Shown piece by piece: positions 45,890 to 58,874 of a DNA stretch of 64,000 nucleotides. Source of the DNA: Daucus carota subsp. sativus (lineage: Eukaryota > Streptophyta > Magnoliopsida > Apiales > Apiaceae); contig NC_030389.2 in NCBI RefSeq assembly GCF_001625215.2, positions 45,249,454 to 45,313,453 on the forward strand, read 5' to 3'. Positions within the stretch are counted from its first letter, which is position 1. Each line of letters starts with the position of its first letter. The notes below the pieces were generated by a model, which was not told where the DNA came from, did no database searches, and saw only the letters and a list, made by a program, of their open reading frames with translations. Position numbers and translations under genes: made by a program.

Positions 45890-46351
45890 ATGTTTCCTGG
45901 TGACTACAAGCAACAGAGGTACACACACGATGGCTACAACTCAAAAGATGGCCAAAAACCGAGCACGTATATGTTTACTCCACCCTTAAGCTCTTCTGAT
46001 ATGACGAATTCGTATTGGCATGGTCCAAAACGCCCCACCATTGATGATTTTCACGGCAGTGCCTCCTATGACAGCAGTTGCAGCCATAGAATGCCACGTA
46101 AGTGTACATCTGTCATAGTCCCAACTGGCAGAAATGGGAGTTCTTGCTATGGAGCTACAAGAAACTCCAGCCGTGGAATGCCCCCTGATGGCTATTGGAG
46201 CCTTTACAATGTGGCAGCAGACAGCCCCGTGGGATCAAAGATCGAGTCACTGAAGCATGATCATGATGATTATGGTCATTCAAGCATGCCCCATAGCCCT
46301 ATGCACCAAGGTCACCAGTCAGCTGAGTGGGAACTCAGGTTGAACGACTAG
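45890..46351 (+). CDS. His/Gly/Ser-rich small protein, array copy 3
   Basis: Intronless, 153 aa, starting at the conserved MFPGDYKQQRYTHDGY. It retains the C-terminal block (GSKIESLKHDHDDYGHSS, then GHQSAEWEL) but has lost most of the histidine cluster and the paired FSHGMP repeats of copy 1, and gains RKCTSVIVPTG and a few cysteines. The upstream ATG (45872-45874) is followed by a stop after three codons, as in copy 2, so translation must begin at 45890. Open frame and intact promoter block suggest a functional but diverged paralogue; no known domain. Confidence 0.65.
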   Translation: MFPGDYKQQRYTHDGYNSKDGQKPSTYMFTPPLSSSDMTNSYWHGPKRPTIDDFHGSASYDSSCSHRMPRKCTSVIVPTGRNGSSCYGATRNSSRGMPPDGYWSLYNVAADSPVGSKIESLKHDHDDYGHSSMPHSPMHQGHQSAEWELRLND

Positions 46352-47385
46352 GGATGCTACGGTACTACCATTAAGGCATCAGAAGTGCGCATACTTGGCG
46401 CGTCTTTGTGGTTGCTTTGTAAGCCACTGCTTGAATGAATTCTATAAACATCTACTGGAGTTCTGTAGCTTGTCTCCAGTATTATTATGGTAAAACAATC
46501 ACAGCCTTAACTAAATTATAAACGCGACAAATAGTTCTGTGCAGCTGCTCTTCATTTGTTTTTCTGCAAAATTTCTCTTGTTTTTTGAGCTGCAGCCTTA
46601 TCTGCTGTTGCTTGATCTCTTACGAGACTAAAATAAACTGCTAAATATCATTCAACATTCAAAACCAGTGTACGCAAAGTTCTGATGGATCTGTGTGTTT
46701 GTGTGTATCCAGTTGCTTAGACTATAAGCAAGGAATAAAAGATTAGAACAACAATTCTTGAGTCAGAAATTTACGACTTCTCCTTCTAGTAATGTTCTCC
46801 CTACTCGAATCTTTGACGAGATAGAACCTGATTAAATCTACAAAACTAGAAGCCCGAAGCTTCTTACAAGCAGCTTTAATGGACCTATCTTTCTTCAGTA
46901 TAATCTATACGGGGATGCTCCTAAGTACAACGTACTCATCTAAGTTTATTTTTAAGGACTATCTTTCTTCAGTGTAATCTATATACGTGTTGATGCTCCT
47001 AAGTACGTACTCACCTAAGTCAGGACATTTATGTATTTTTAAAGATTAAAGCAAATAATGACAAAATTACCGCTAATGTATACTGCGTACTTAGCTAACT
47101 TACCTAAGCACGTAGGAGCATCGTACTCATCTAAATAAATCATTTCCAACTAGGTTGAAGACAGATGTCAGCAATGAGTTTAAGAATCAATGTTTTGTTC
47201 GAATCAAACATTCCTTAAACAAACAGAGTTGTGTCAAATATGAGTTAGGCATTTTACTGGTGGAAAGAACACGAAAATGTCAGGCGCCAGCGCCACAACA
47301 CAGGCTGCCTAAAAAGAGCTAGAACTAAATTCTCTTCGGTTTCAATCACTTCTTTCGACTTTCCTATCATGAAAACTACCTAATC
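46352..47385. other. Spacer downstream of the small-protein array
   Basis: No gene. It contains the hairpin repeat listed at 46886-47122; otherwise I see nothing recognisable. Confidence 0.5.
46886..47122. repeat. Hairpin MITE candidate with partial tandem copy
   Basis: GATGCTCCTAAGTACGTACT at 46992 pairs with its inverse ending at 47122 (rc GATGCTCCTACGTGCTTAGG), forming a 131-bp hairpin element. Sequence from CTATCTTTCTTCAGT through GATGCTCCTAAGTAC occurs twice, at about 46886 and 46962, with a 76-bp period. Confidence 0.5.
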
Positions 47386-47392
47386 ATGGTAC

Positions 47393-47399
47393 TATATAA
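47393..47399 (+). promoter_or_regulatory. TATA box of the 104-aa protein gene
   Basis: TATATAA lies 77 bp before the ATG at 47470. This makes the more upstream ATG at 47386 untranscribed and favours the 47470 start. Confidence 0.6.
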
Positions 47400-47469
47400 G
47401 CGCGAATGCACATCAACAAAAATCAGATATCCAAGATTTCATTGTCATAATTTTTCAGAACTCTTGAAG

Positions 47470-47784
47470 ATGAAGTTCACCTCCTTCCATGACTACAAGC
47501 ACAAGCTGCAGTACAAACACCATAGCCATCAGAAGCCGGAGAATGCACATATGCCACACAAACTCATTGATGCTCCTCCATATTCAAGCATTTACGTAAC
47601 TTCTCAGGGATTTGAGGCACCTACTAGAAGGAATCTACTGCTAAATTATGAGCATGCAAATCATGAAAAGGCTCAGTGTGATGGAAAGGTTAAAGTTAAT
47701 ATTGATGCTGATGCTGAGGACTATATCAACCTCAAGCATAAGAACTTCTTACGTGGTGACTCGTATTGGAGCACTGACAGATGA
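47470..47784 (+). CDS. Small uncharacterised plant protein (104 aa)
   Basis: Intronless, starting MKFTSFHDYKHKLQYKHH. It is basic and His-rich at the N terminus, with a middle PPYSSIYVTSQGF and a C-terminal segment KVNIDADAEDYINLKHKNF. That last pattern (acidic-Ala-Glu-hydrophobic-Lys-His-x-x-Phe) resembles C termini of several small plant proteins of unknown function, some with DUF761-like ends, but I do not recognise a specific family. No signal peptide or membrane segment is seen. Confidence 0.65.
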   Translation: MKFTSFHDYKHKLQYKHHSHQKPENAHMPHKLIDAPPYSSIYVTSQGFEAPTRRNLLLNYEHANHEKAQCDGKVKVNIDADAEDYINLKHKNFLRGDSYWSTDR

Positions 47785-48093
47785 AATCAGATTGCTCGAG
47801 TCCTTAGGCATGCATTAACACGCAAGCCAACCAGCTGGGGATTACAATGTGTATCAAAATAAGATGTTTCAAACTTCTTCCTTTTCCTTTCTGCACTTTT
47901 CTATATAGTGTTACTAAATAATGCATCATGTCGAAGGTGATTTGTATTTTACTCTTTCGGGTTTAGTGTGTGATTGATTAATATAATTCTCTGTAAATCT
48001 TACTTTCCTCTATAAAGATAAAAAGTTCAAGAACGAAAATGTTGAGATTGCTGGACTTAATAAGTACTACAATAATATGTTTAAGGCTCTAAA
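47785..48093. other. Convergent 3' spacer
   Basis: Trailers of the small-protein gene (+) and DUF707 gene (-) meet here; nothing else seen. Confidence 0.5.
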
Positions 48094-51000
48094 CTAGACC
48101 TTTTTAGCCGGTGGCCTGAGCCTGCTGGTGATCTGGCTGTGGTTGTTCATCCTCATGCTTTTGTGAAAATTGGTATGATAGGGAATATTGGAAGGATCAA
48201 CACCCATAGATGAATAATAATCCTTTTCAGCATCTTTAAACCGTTGTCCAAACATTCTCCATTCTAGTCTGCACCTCTTCCTCACCTGCATCCTCGTTTC
48301 CTGCAACCAAAGGATCATGAAAGTTATGTTCATGAAAATCAAGACTCCCCGAAAATACAGCCTGCAACATGTATCTGGTTTATTAGGATACAGTGTCAGA
48401 AATATATAACAGTCACGAAGCATACCCCTTGCTTTGGTACTTTCCCATCACCAGCTTTCCCCTATGAGAATCGAAAGGGTGAAACATTATATTTTCTTTA
48501 ATGTCCAGTAGGTCTAGTATAACTGTATAAGGAAGTAAAATACAAAGAATGTGTACATCAAGCTTGCTACTTGCTAGTGCACTATACCTGATCACCAAGT
48601 GATGGAATGCCTTGATGAACGATCCACTGTGCATCTACGACTCCTATCTTCTCATAAGCAGGCTTCACCAGAGAATCATCATCAAATTTAGAGGGAACAG
48701 ATTCTATCACATTACAAAACCGAATGCATCTACTTTAAAATAAACTCTAAACAGAAACTTATTGTAATAAAAGCTGACCTCAATACATTGCTGGAGGAAA
48801 AAATCGAGTCCCCATCCATGGACCAGGTCATTCTACAAGGCCATAACAAAGAGAGTAACTGGAAGATGGTAAAAGCTGAAAGGGAAGATGTAGGACCTGG
48901 GACATTCTCGCAGTTGAAAAATTATGAACTAATACTGATACCTGGATCAAATGCCACACACATCGCCATGCATCACGGGAAAATACAGGAGCCATTATTT
49001 CAACAAACCTGCAACCAGAAGAGGCAATAAGTAGCAGACTTCAAAGTCCGAAAGCATAAACTTGTAAAACAACCATATCATACGCTGCACAGGGAGGCAA
49101 ATGAGGATCCTTGCACCATTCTGGTATCTCCTCTGCTTTTCTAATGAAATACATTTATAAACAGCACAAAAGAGAAAAAATCACAGTCAGTTATATATAT
49201 TATCCACAATAAAAGGTTACTGGTGGATGTTCTTGTAAAATTGCCATGATCTTACTTGTGAACTTCACGGTCTTTCATTCTTCTTGTCATTCTCCATGCT
49301 TGTCCACTCTCAGGTTTCAAACCAGGCTGTGAAATCTCCAAACCATGTTTTTTCACAAGTTTAATGTATCTGAAGATAGCAAGTTACTAGGCGAGTTTGG
49401 TGACTTTGACATGTGTCAAAAAATTTAATTGTTTACTATTAATACTTACTCCTCAGCATCAAAATTCTCAACACCAAGATCCTCATCCCAGATAAATATG
49501 TAGTCATAAGCTGCAACGATGTCAGGATGAAGGAATCTTTTTGCATACCACCTTGGACAAAAGTCATCAAAGCTTATAAGCATGACATAGACACCTTGAC
49601 AACCTGCAGAAAGATGGACGAAGTGTCCAAATATCCTAATATACTTACTCACCACTTTGTTTGCCCCTGGGCACTGACATGGATAGCCTTCTTTGACCAT
49701 TCATATTCATCCCATTCACTTGCTCGATTATCATAATGAAACAGAAGAATTGTGAAGTTCTCTGAAAACTGCAACAGCAACATGATCAGAGAGACAAAGG
49801 CCTAACATATTGCTAGCATTGTGGCCTAGTGTACCTTCTTCTTCTGGTAAAAAGAGGTCAAGGCCTTACTATTCATATATATTTCAACTTTTATGAGTAA
49901 CGTAGTGAGGGAGGGGCTGACCTTCTTAATAGCAGCATCGATATTATGCCTCTGATTATAACCAACTGTAAAAGTCACAAGATACTTTGGCGTGATACTT
50001 AGGTCCTGCAAACGAAAGATTGATCAATATTTCATACATTATCAAGTAATATCATGCCCGACCACTTCCACTTTTGAAGTTTCCAAATGAGAAAAGCAAA
50101 TACAGAATTCACAGAAGTAATCACTCCTTTCATTAATTCACATGATTCTACTAATGACTTCAGAGAATTACCTCACTGGGTTTACCATACATTCTTCGAA
50201 GATAAAGGTCTGAATGAGGCACAACAATGCCTGGCACTAATCTTTCTGCACCTCGAGGATTTGATGGAACCCATATCTGTGCAAGTTCATTAGAGACGTG
50301 CAAACATGAGTCATAAGTTTTTATATTGAAGAAATAGTCATACCATGTTAGGGAAAAAAAAAAATACTTGCATACACATTAGCCTTCTACATATTCTATG
50401 CCAGGATATAGGTGGTCTTAGACAGGAGAAGCTAATATTTGCTCAATACCAGGAGCGGATCTAGTAAGAGGCACGGGGGACACGTGTTCTAATTATTAAT
50501 TGCAGAAAATGTGATAAATTCTTGCCCGAAACAATGAAATTACGGATATATTAGCCTCTGACCACCCATGAGTACATGATTAACAAACCAAACAGAGTTA
50601 AATTTTTAATTAATATTGAAAATGAACTAATTAAACAGAAACTTTGGTTATTTACTGTGAACAAATAGCAAAAGTATGAAACTATAATGTACTCATTACT
50701 GTAACACAAGGTGTACCTTCCATGTGTCTTTAAAATCCTGAGCTTTTGTTATCGCGAAGATCGAAGTCATCTGTCAGTGGAAGAGACAATTTTTAATAGA
50801 CGTCGATCACAGAAATTTAAGTACTCAGACATTCATCTTCAGAGGCTACTCGACCTCTTGTTACTGAGAGAAGTGAGTATCGACTAAACTACAATACTAG
50901 GAACGATTCAAGATATATATTTACCTTTTCAGACAAAAGTACAGGATACGATACTCCAAACAAGAAGCCGGAAACAACTCCAACCAATGTCACCAGGATG

Positions 51001-51297
51001 AGCCTCATGTTCTCATTCCGTTTCTTACGAAAACTGTTGCGCCTGAAAAAAGTAAAAATTTGCACTATAAGTTGAAGTTGGCGGAAACACCGGGAGGCTA
51101 ACCCATTAGTTTTAGACTCCTCTTCTAAAATCAATAAAAGAAAAATCAGGACCGGAATTCAGAATTTAGACATGTATTTTAAATTAGTCGAATTTCAAAA
51201 TCCTGGTTCCGCCTCTTTATTATTTTAAGTAGTATACTAAAATAGTAAACCTGTGAGGGAAGTGATCAAGTGAATGTCGAGTCCTTGAATTCTTCAT
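48094..51297 (-). CDS. DUF707 family type II membrane protein
   Basis: Fourteen minus-strand exons join into 411 aa: 51251-51297, 50925-51042, 50717-50770, 50172-50276, 49922-50005, 49653-49768, 49450-49551, 49256-49369, 49084-49140, 48942-49008, 48779-48832, 48588-48662, 48426-48461 and 48094-48300. A basic N terminus (MKNSRTRHSLDHFPHRR) is followed by a membrane segment near residues 30-51 (LILVTLVGVVSGFLFG), implying a type II endomembrane protein. The DUF707 core includes IWVPSNPRGAERLVPGIVVP, FTILLFHYDN, WYAKRFLHPDIVAAYDYIFI, WDEDLGVENF, GLKPESG, WCKDPHLPPCAAFVEIMAPV, FSRDAWRCVW, NDLVHGWGLDF and IGVVDAQWIVHQGIPSLG. The fold and acidic pairs resemble a glycosyltransferase, but activity is unproven. 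The database name 'lysine ketoglutarate reductase trans-splicing' is a misnomer. Recalled relative: At1g67850. Confidence 0.9.
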
Positions 51298-53092
51298 TTA
51301 CAGATTATGAACTTAACTTGGGAGAGTTGCAAGGAACTAACAGAAGTACAAGAACATTGTATTTGAAATAAACAAAATGATATAGGTACAAAATCTGTTG
51401 TCAGGTGTGACTTTTTTTGGTCGGAAATTTGGCCTTATCCAAAATTAGAAATAAAGAAATTTGGATTTCAAGTACGATATTCCAAATATTGTTTCAGTAA
51501 CTTTTTAAATTTTATTTGATATCATTCGTGAAGATATTTGAAGATATCGTTATATTTCCAAGTTCCAACTGTATTGTTAGTTTTATGATAGAATATATGA
51601 TTTTATTCGTTTTACTTTTATTCAAGAGTTATTTATAGGTGCATGCATGTAATTTTGGATGTTTTGGCCATGTAGATGGTAATAATATTTCATTCAATTT
51701 TTTAAACATATATTGTGTGTGTGATTTTGATATTGAGCAGATTCTTGATATTGATTCTTTAGTACTTTAGTACAATATTTCAAAATCTCATATATTTTGG
51801 TGGAATTTTTAAAAAAACCATCAACATTTGAATACCGTAAGATTTAATGGATTTTAAACAATCTCAATTGAATATCATGGATTTTAAAGCATAATTAAAA
51901 TCCTTATTGAAAACCACCAGATTTTGTAGCATAATTATAAATCTCAATTGAATATCTCAAGATGATTTTGATATTGGGCAGATTCTTGATATTGATTCTT
52001 TAGTACTTTAGCACAATGTTTCAAAATCTCATATATTTTGGTGGAATTTTAAAAAAAATCATCAACATTTGAATACCGTAAGATTGAATGGATTTTAAAC
52101 AATCTCAATTGAATATCATGGATTTTAAAGCATAATTAAAATCCTTATTGAAAACCACCAGATTTTGTAGCATAATTTAAAATCTGAATTGAATATCTCA
52201 AGATTTAATGGATTTAAAACAATCCAATTGAATACCATCAAATTTCATGAATGAAAAAAAAAATCCTTTAAAATCCCAATCGAATACACTTCGATCAAAT
52301 CTTTCAATTTTGTAACATAGCCATGTAGCTGTGTCAATTTGAGTTTCGTAGCATTGCACGAATACACAAAATATTTGATCTGGATTATTTTATTAATATA
52401 GGAATATATACATATATTTTCGATAATTTAAAAATAACAAATTGTTCTTAAAATTGCCGTGAACCAGACAAATCGATAATACTTCAATGTGTGCATACAG
52501 TATCAACCATATAGAACATTGTTTGGTAGCCTATCAAAAAAATGCTAAAGCACAGAATACAAAAACAATTTTACTGACAGATTTTTTACTGCATATGCGA
52601 TAATTTTTTCAAGAAATGATTGATAAAGTAGAGGCAAGTGTGCTATATCGATCAAAGATGTATATTGGATGCCTAGATGAAATTAAGCTCATATTTATAC
52701 TCTATTCCCATATAATTAATCGTATTTACAAAAATACACAGGTAAACAAGACCGCCAACAAAAAACATGAAGCTGCCGCAGGAAAGAGGGTAACACTCTG
52801 TTCTCTACCAGAGTCCTTCAGCAGATTTATAATGATCTGGTGGGCAAGCTTTATGACACTACTCGACTACATCGATACAATGAAGTGATTTCAACCTAAC
52901 AATAGCTGCATAGATCAAGCAGATTACAGATAACAATCATATATGTGACCGTAATGTTTCTATATCAATGCCGACCCGACCATTAGCTGCAACCTAGAGG
53001 CTAGAAGAGTGGATTTTACGAAACTCTTCGGGTCATTGGACAAAAAACTTCTTACTGTATAAGTGGATATATAGCATTGCTGTAGGGTTTTG
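51298..53092. other. Spacer between DUF707 and CSK genes
   Basis: It contains the 241-bp tandem repeat at 51723-52205; otherwise AT-rich sequence, including the 3' UTR of CSK. The only longer ORF (52616-52888) shows no family resemblance. Confidence 0.5.
51723..52205. repeat. 241-bp tandem duplication
   Basis: Two nearly identical units start GATTTTGATATTG at about 51723 and 51964, each containing CTCATATATTTTGGTGGAAT and AAAATCCTTATTGAAAACCA. Internally the units repeat ATGGATTTTAAA-like words. No coding sequence. Confidence 0.85.
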
Positions 53093-56000
53093 TTATGCCT
53101 CCTGACCAGGACCATTAAGACTAGGTGAATTTGAGAAGGTAGGAAGCCAGAGTTCTATACGAGTTCCTCCTACCCCAAGTGAAGCATCCATGGTTCGGGG
53201 TGAGATGACTCGAATGACACAGCCATAACTTTCCAGGATCTCTCGGGCAACAGTTAGCCCTGCAACAAAATTCCATGTCATGTTGTCCTCTACCATATCT
53301 TCAGACAATAGATCTGATCCGAAGGGTGCGAGTGAATGCATTTGTGTCTGCAAACAAAAAATTTACTTAATGCATCTGTATCTGCACGCAAAAAAATTAT
53401 TTAGCAGGCAACTAACTTGAGGATCAATGAAGACAGACTTAAGTTGCAAAGACTTTGTCCAATACGTACTATAGTGTTGCTACTTTAAGGAGATATTGCA
53501 CTAAGAGGTAAAACATTTGCTATATTTGATGCATGAAAATAAGGACCATATAGATGCATGATGCAAGCAATTAAAGAAGTTTGCCTATGTTTCAGGTTTT
53601 AGAAACAAGCAAAAAAGTATTGTATACCATGTAGTGCATATCAGGCCCATCATCATCGATTATTACAAGAGCACCACCTGCTGGGGCTTCTGTAGAAACT
53701 ATTTCAACTTTTCCTCCAACATGAGTACGCAGCAAAGCACCCTCAATTAGATTGCTGAAAGCCTGGCGCAGAGCAAGTTCCTCAACAGCAATTTTGGTAG
53801 ATTGTGCAAGTTCGTATAGTTCTACAGAGCGTTGTTGTTTTTGAGCCAAAGGCTTCAAGGCCCCAACCAAATCTCCTAGCACATCCGAAATATTGCATGG
53901 TCTTCTAACACAAAGTAATACAAGGTCAAGATTGAAAAACAGAATAATCAACCATAACAGCATACACATGTTAAGTTCTATACAACACCGTGACGGGAAA
54001 GTGAACTGAAAACGGAGCACAATACAACTAGAATTGCACCAACTTAACTACGGGATAAATCTAGCATTGTGTATCTCCAGGTAAAAAATTAATTTACAGA
54101 AGGCTCCAGGTAGAGTCTGGGTTTCATTTAACCAGGTTCCAGTAAAGAATTCATAACTAAAAAAGCGTACCTTATTCCTTGTTGTACAGGTGCAAGAGCT
54201 AGAGGTGGCATGGGCATTTCGAGATCTTTCGAAGAAAAATTAAAATATGTTCCCCTAGATTCTTTCCCTGTGCTGCCAGAAGTTGTTTCCGAATCCTGTG
54301 GCCTGGTAGGGGTATTACTTGAAGTATTCATTTTCATCAAAGTTTCTTCATTGTACCTCATTATATTAGCCTGAAAAAAGAAGGATGCTAAAACAATACA
54401 GTAGGTATTTAACAAACTTTCTACTATCTAGCAAAGAATCATTTCATAAACTAGATAGGTTATATGCAAGAAGTGCCCTGATGTTGGCATATTGCTATGT
54501 CAATACACATGAAGTTAATCTAAAACATGACCACTTGGCATTCTACTGGCAGATGCACTATTACACATTTATGTAGCATATAAAGGGGCAATAGCGACAA
54601 ATGTCCTATGACTTTCACCATAAACCATGACCAAGTGTTTGGCCCAATAAATTCTGAGGCTCAGTGGCTTTTAAACAATCTCATGATGTCAAAAGGCTTC
54701 ATAAAGTGCTAATGTCTGTTTAAAGACGGTTTTGATAGAGCGATATAGTATTTTCATTGCTCTATATGAGTCCCTGTAGAGATCGGGGAGCTAGTTAAGG
54801 TATTTTGACGATAATGGTGGCCACTTTGATATAAAACCCCTTATTGATATAAGTATTTTGTCAAGAAAAACTTTTTCATAATTATCAATAATATTTCGCA
54901 AATTGTTTTCTTGAGATCTTCTATTGTTAGAGCATTTAGATTGATCTGTACATTCATTTTTTTAACTTAAAATTGTTACTTCCCTCGAACAAAGATATCA
55001 TGAAATAAAAAAGCTTTATATCTTTATGTGGTGTTATTAATATATAAATTTTTACAGATCAACTGAACTTCTGCCCGATATGTAATTAAAGTTCGATAGA
55101 TCAATGAAACTCTTTTTAAATATATAAAATCAGACAGAGCACCACTACAATAATTTGATAACTACTATCAACAAATTGTGATCAAAATGAGCTGCAATCC
55201 AACACAATTATAGAGTAAAAACATTACAAAATCTCAGACATTGGTCAATAGCGTGTTCACTTGTAATTCATAATAACACAATGTGATCAATATTAGCTAA
55301 CACATGAGTACGTCAAGATCATGATACAATTTACTGCTCTGTAACATATATGAATTAAACATATAGAACTATTCTAACATCGATTTAGAGAATGAACCCC
55401 ATTATGAGATCCGCGACAAAGGTTATTGTTTAGACTTGTAACTAGTACTAACACAATGTCATTAAAAGGCTAGAACTTTGTAACATAAATGATCATACAA
55501 TACAATCAAATGTCTTGAAGTACATAGTAAAGGGTTCACGAACTACTTAATTGTAATTTCATAGTCTTTGTAAATTATGCATATTCTAAACCTTTCTCTA
55601 AACTAGTGCATTATCCGCTTTTAAGCATTTTACTTAATAGAGATACACACAACTCAAAAGTAAAATAAAACATACATTATATATGTTATAATGTATAAAG
55701 TTTTGGAAGAATAAAAAACATAGGCATCAGTAAGTAAAGCGATGGAGGGAAGAGAATGACCTTTGTGAGGTATACAGCATCTTGAAGTTGCTGAAGAGTA
55801 TCTTTCAAAAGATCACCCTGCACCAAAATGTCTTCTGCAATATCGTATGATATCTGTGCAAAAGATAATCAACACGTCATCTTCAGTATGTATGGAGGAT
55901 TCTAAGCATTTAGATGCTAAAATTTGATAAGCAATACTTGGGTATGAAGTCAGTAACAACCTCACTTCTCTTCACCTGAACTGATAACATTTTACTCAAT

Positions 56001-58134
56001 GTCCGAATGCTAGACAGAGGACCTCGAATCTGTACAAAAAGAATTAATAAATTAATAAATCATAACAAAATTCTACAATGTCATTCAGTAGAACAAAATA
56101 TCTTTACCTGTTCGACCAAATTACTCATCCTAACATTATTTTGCCAAGTTGACTGCTGGAGTAGCATTGCTTTCTGTATAAAATATTTAAAAATCAGCCG
56201 CAATCTAAATAGTAAAACTTTCTTGTCCAACACATAAAAATACCCATCTTTGTTTATTCAAGTAACTAGAGCAACATAATTTATACTAATCAATACTTAT
56301 GCACCTACATGTGTTTATACTATTGCATTTAGTTCATAGGAACTATTAAAAGTAAAAGAAATGCAAAATTAAAATAATATTTTAAGTAGCCAGGCAGAAT
56401 AAGTAGTGATGTGACTACTTTGTTTAGTAGTTTAAGTTGTGAATAATGAACAGAAAGTTCTCTGGTCAAATTATAAAACAAATATATAGTCCAGCATTAC
56501 AAGTACCTGATCCATAACATATGCCATAGCTAGCGAGCAAGAAATATTAATAGCATTTAGTTTCTGGTCGGCAGTGAATAGATAACTTTCTGTAGGACTC
56601 TGTTTAAAAGTTTCGATTCCCCATGATTGCGGATCTGTATATGGGGGCAAAGCATAAGATTCTTCCGGTAATGGGTAATGTTTCATCTTTCCACCATTCT
56701 CCTGTTCCCTTTTTGGGAGCTCTGCGACCAAAAAACCTACAACAAAAGGATGCTTGACCATAGGAAAGACGACTGATCGAAAATCTGGGACAAATTGCGC
56801 CTACAATTCACATTAATATGCATCCTAAATTAAATAAAGAATAATCAGAAATGTAGACTGAAGATAGATGGTTTGCAGAATTTCTATATCATATAGAATA
56901 TTGAGCACACCTTTCGATTAGAAAGAGAAGCTTCTGCTGCTCTTAAACCTGTGGGAACACTAAAATTAGCCATCAATATGATTATATCATCTGCATCATT
57001 GTGCCCCGGGAAACAATGAACTCGGCGTAGCTCTAGCTGGTCCATAACATAACTACCAGCTGGTCTTACATAGACCTACAATTTAGTAAGAGAATTCTAA
57101 GATACAAGTCAAGCTAGGCTAACATAGGGTCTACCTGTTTAACTCGCTTATAAGTTGATATCAACAGAAAGACTAAATTAAAATAACGTATAACGACCTG
57201 CTTACTGAACTATACGAAAAGTACTCGAGTGACTTTAGTTTTTACTTCGACTTGACCTCATAAAAATAAATTTTAACATCACCCTTATAACTTAGTATGT
57301 ATCGTCGCTTGTTTTGTATTGCTAATATTCATATTTCATGACACATTAAATCAAATTTCACATAAACCAGGAGGAGTGCGGATGAAACTTCATTTAGCCA
57401 CAACTGAACCGCTCTCTATCCTCAACTAATACCCGAGACCAATTCAATCATGCAAGGTGCTTTCTAACTGCTCCTTATACTCAATTAATGCCCTTGAATT
57501 TCACATTGTCTATTGCTACTATGATCACCATCTGCAATTTCCAGATTTTATTTCTTATTTTTTGTTGCACTTTTATAAAATAAATGTTACACATTATCAA
57601 TTGACCAAATTATCATAATCACAATATTCTTCTAATCAAAAAACACTAACAAATTCTCCAAAAAAATATCAATCGGCCAAATTATCATAATCACAATATT
57701 CTTCTAATCCAAACACACCACCAAATTCTCCGAAAACTAACCGAAAGAACAGCATCAGGATGCACAATCCTCCGAAACAAATCCAACTGCTGCACACAAA
57801 GCCTCACAAAATCCGAGCTCGGCAGCAACAACTCCCCACTCCCCTTCCTCTCACTCCTCTGCATAAACTCCACAGGCGAATTCGAAGCCTTCCGAATCGC
57901 CGCCGCAACCGACGCAGCACACGACGCCATCTCCCCATCCTTAAGCCTCTCATCATCATCACAAACAGGCTTAGGGCTAATAGATGAGTACTTATTTTGA
58001 CTGATACTGTTAATTGAACTAACGGAAGAGGCGGCGAAAATAGCGGAGCAGCGAGGGAGTTTGTTGGGGAAAGTGGTGAGGGAGGCTTGAGAGTTAGTTA
58101 GGTAGTTGTAACAGAATAGTGAGGAGGAAGCCAT
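53093..58134 (-). CDS. CSK: Chloroplast sensor kinase (CSK)
   Basis: Nine minus-strand exons encode 603 aa (Arabidopsis CSK is about 611): 57742-58134, 56911-57075, 56507-56800, 56108-56173, 55961-56029, 55761-55853, 54171-54370, 53628-53904 and 53093-53347. Residues 1 to about 70 form a Ser-rich plastid transit peptide (MASSSLFCYNYLTNSQ). A GAF-like sensor region follows (SDFVRLCVQQLDLFRRIVHP to about residue 284). The dimerisation region reads SNLVEQIRGPLSSIRTLSKM; at the place of the canonical phospho-histidine stands Glu (about E305), as known for land-plant CSK. The ATPase region has an N-box-like AFSNLIEGAL and a G-box IDDDGPDM. CSK links plastoquinone redox state to chloroplast transcription. 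Donor choice at 55961 keeps VKRSE at the end of exon 5, matching the recalled protein. Intron 6 (54371-55760) is 1.4 kb. Confidence 0.93.
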
Positions 58135-58874
58135 TATTTTATTGTTTGTTTGCCGCCGGTTGGGGTTAGTTTTTTTTGTTAGTTCAAGTGATCTTGGAGT
58201 GACGATTTTTATGTGAGATCAGAAATGTTCCACTGCGGCAATACCTATGATTTCAAACACTTTTCCTATTTATATATCTTCTGAAATATTTATATCTTTT
58301 TCTTATATAAATGTTTTATTGCTGCATTTAAATATAAATGTGGTGGTTTCAACTAAATTTATTTAGACGATAACATCAATATTAGAAAATCATCCATAAA
58401 ATTGGCTAAAATAATAGCGTAAAGTGTATTCATATATTTTCTGAAATAGTTTTATAATTATTTAATATTCTTTTCTCTTATATAAGTGTTTTGTTACGGC
58501 CTTTAAATAATTTTAAAAAATATGATGTCTTCAACTAAATTTGTTTAGCTGATAAAATAAAAGTATCAAAAATATAAATGTTAACTGAATAATCGAATAA
58601 AAATTATGACCTTTAACTAAATATAAAAGTTAACTTAATAACTTCCGCTCTTTATATTTACATTGTTTCAAAAATATATATAATAGGCTTCACTCTTTGT
58701 CATCATTGGAATTAGTTTCGATTTTATAATTCTATTAGTAATATAATTCAGGGTATGAATAACATCTCATCAGAGGAAAAGAAAAGAAGAGGGTGAACTG
58801 GTATTAGCCTATTAGGAGAGGATGAATTAACATAAAGAACTGTTTAGTTAAGGTTAGTTTCATCCTACAAAATA
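58135..58874. other. Upstream region of CSK
   Basis: AT-rich promoter-side sequence. No repeat or gene recognised before the Stowaway end. Confidence 0.5.

Noticed and set aside
50449..51220. hAT-like words (CAGGAGCGGATCTAG near 50449, GGTTCCGCCTC near 51208) as ends of one element
   Set aside because: The span contains DUF707 exons, so these must be separate small remnants or coincidence; no terminal repeats or duplications could be paired.
48094..51297. Naming the DUF707 gene as lysine-ketoglutarate reductase trans-splicing factor
   Set aside because: That label is a propagated misannotation; the visible domain is DUF707 with a membrane anchor.
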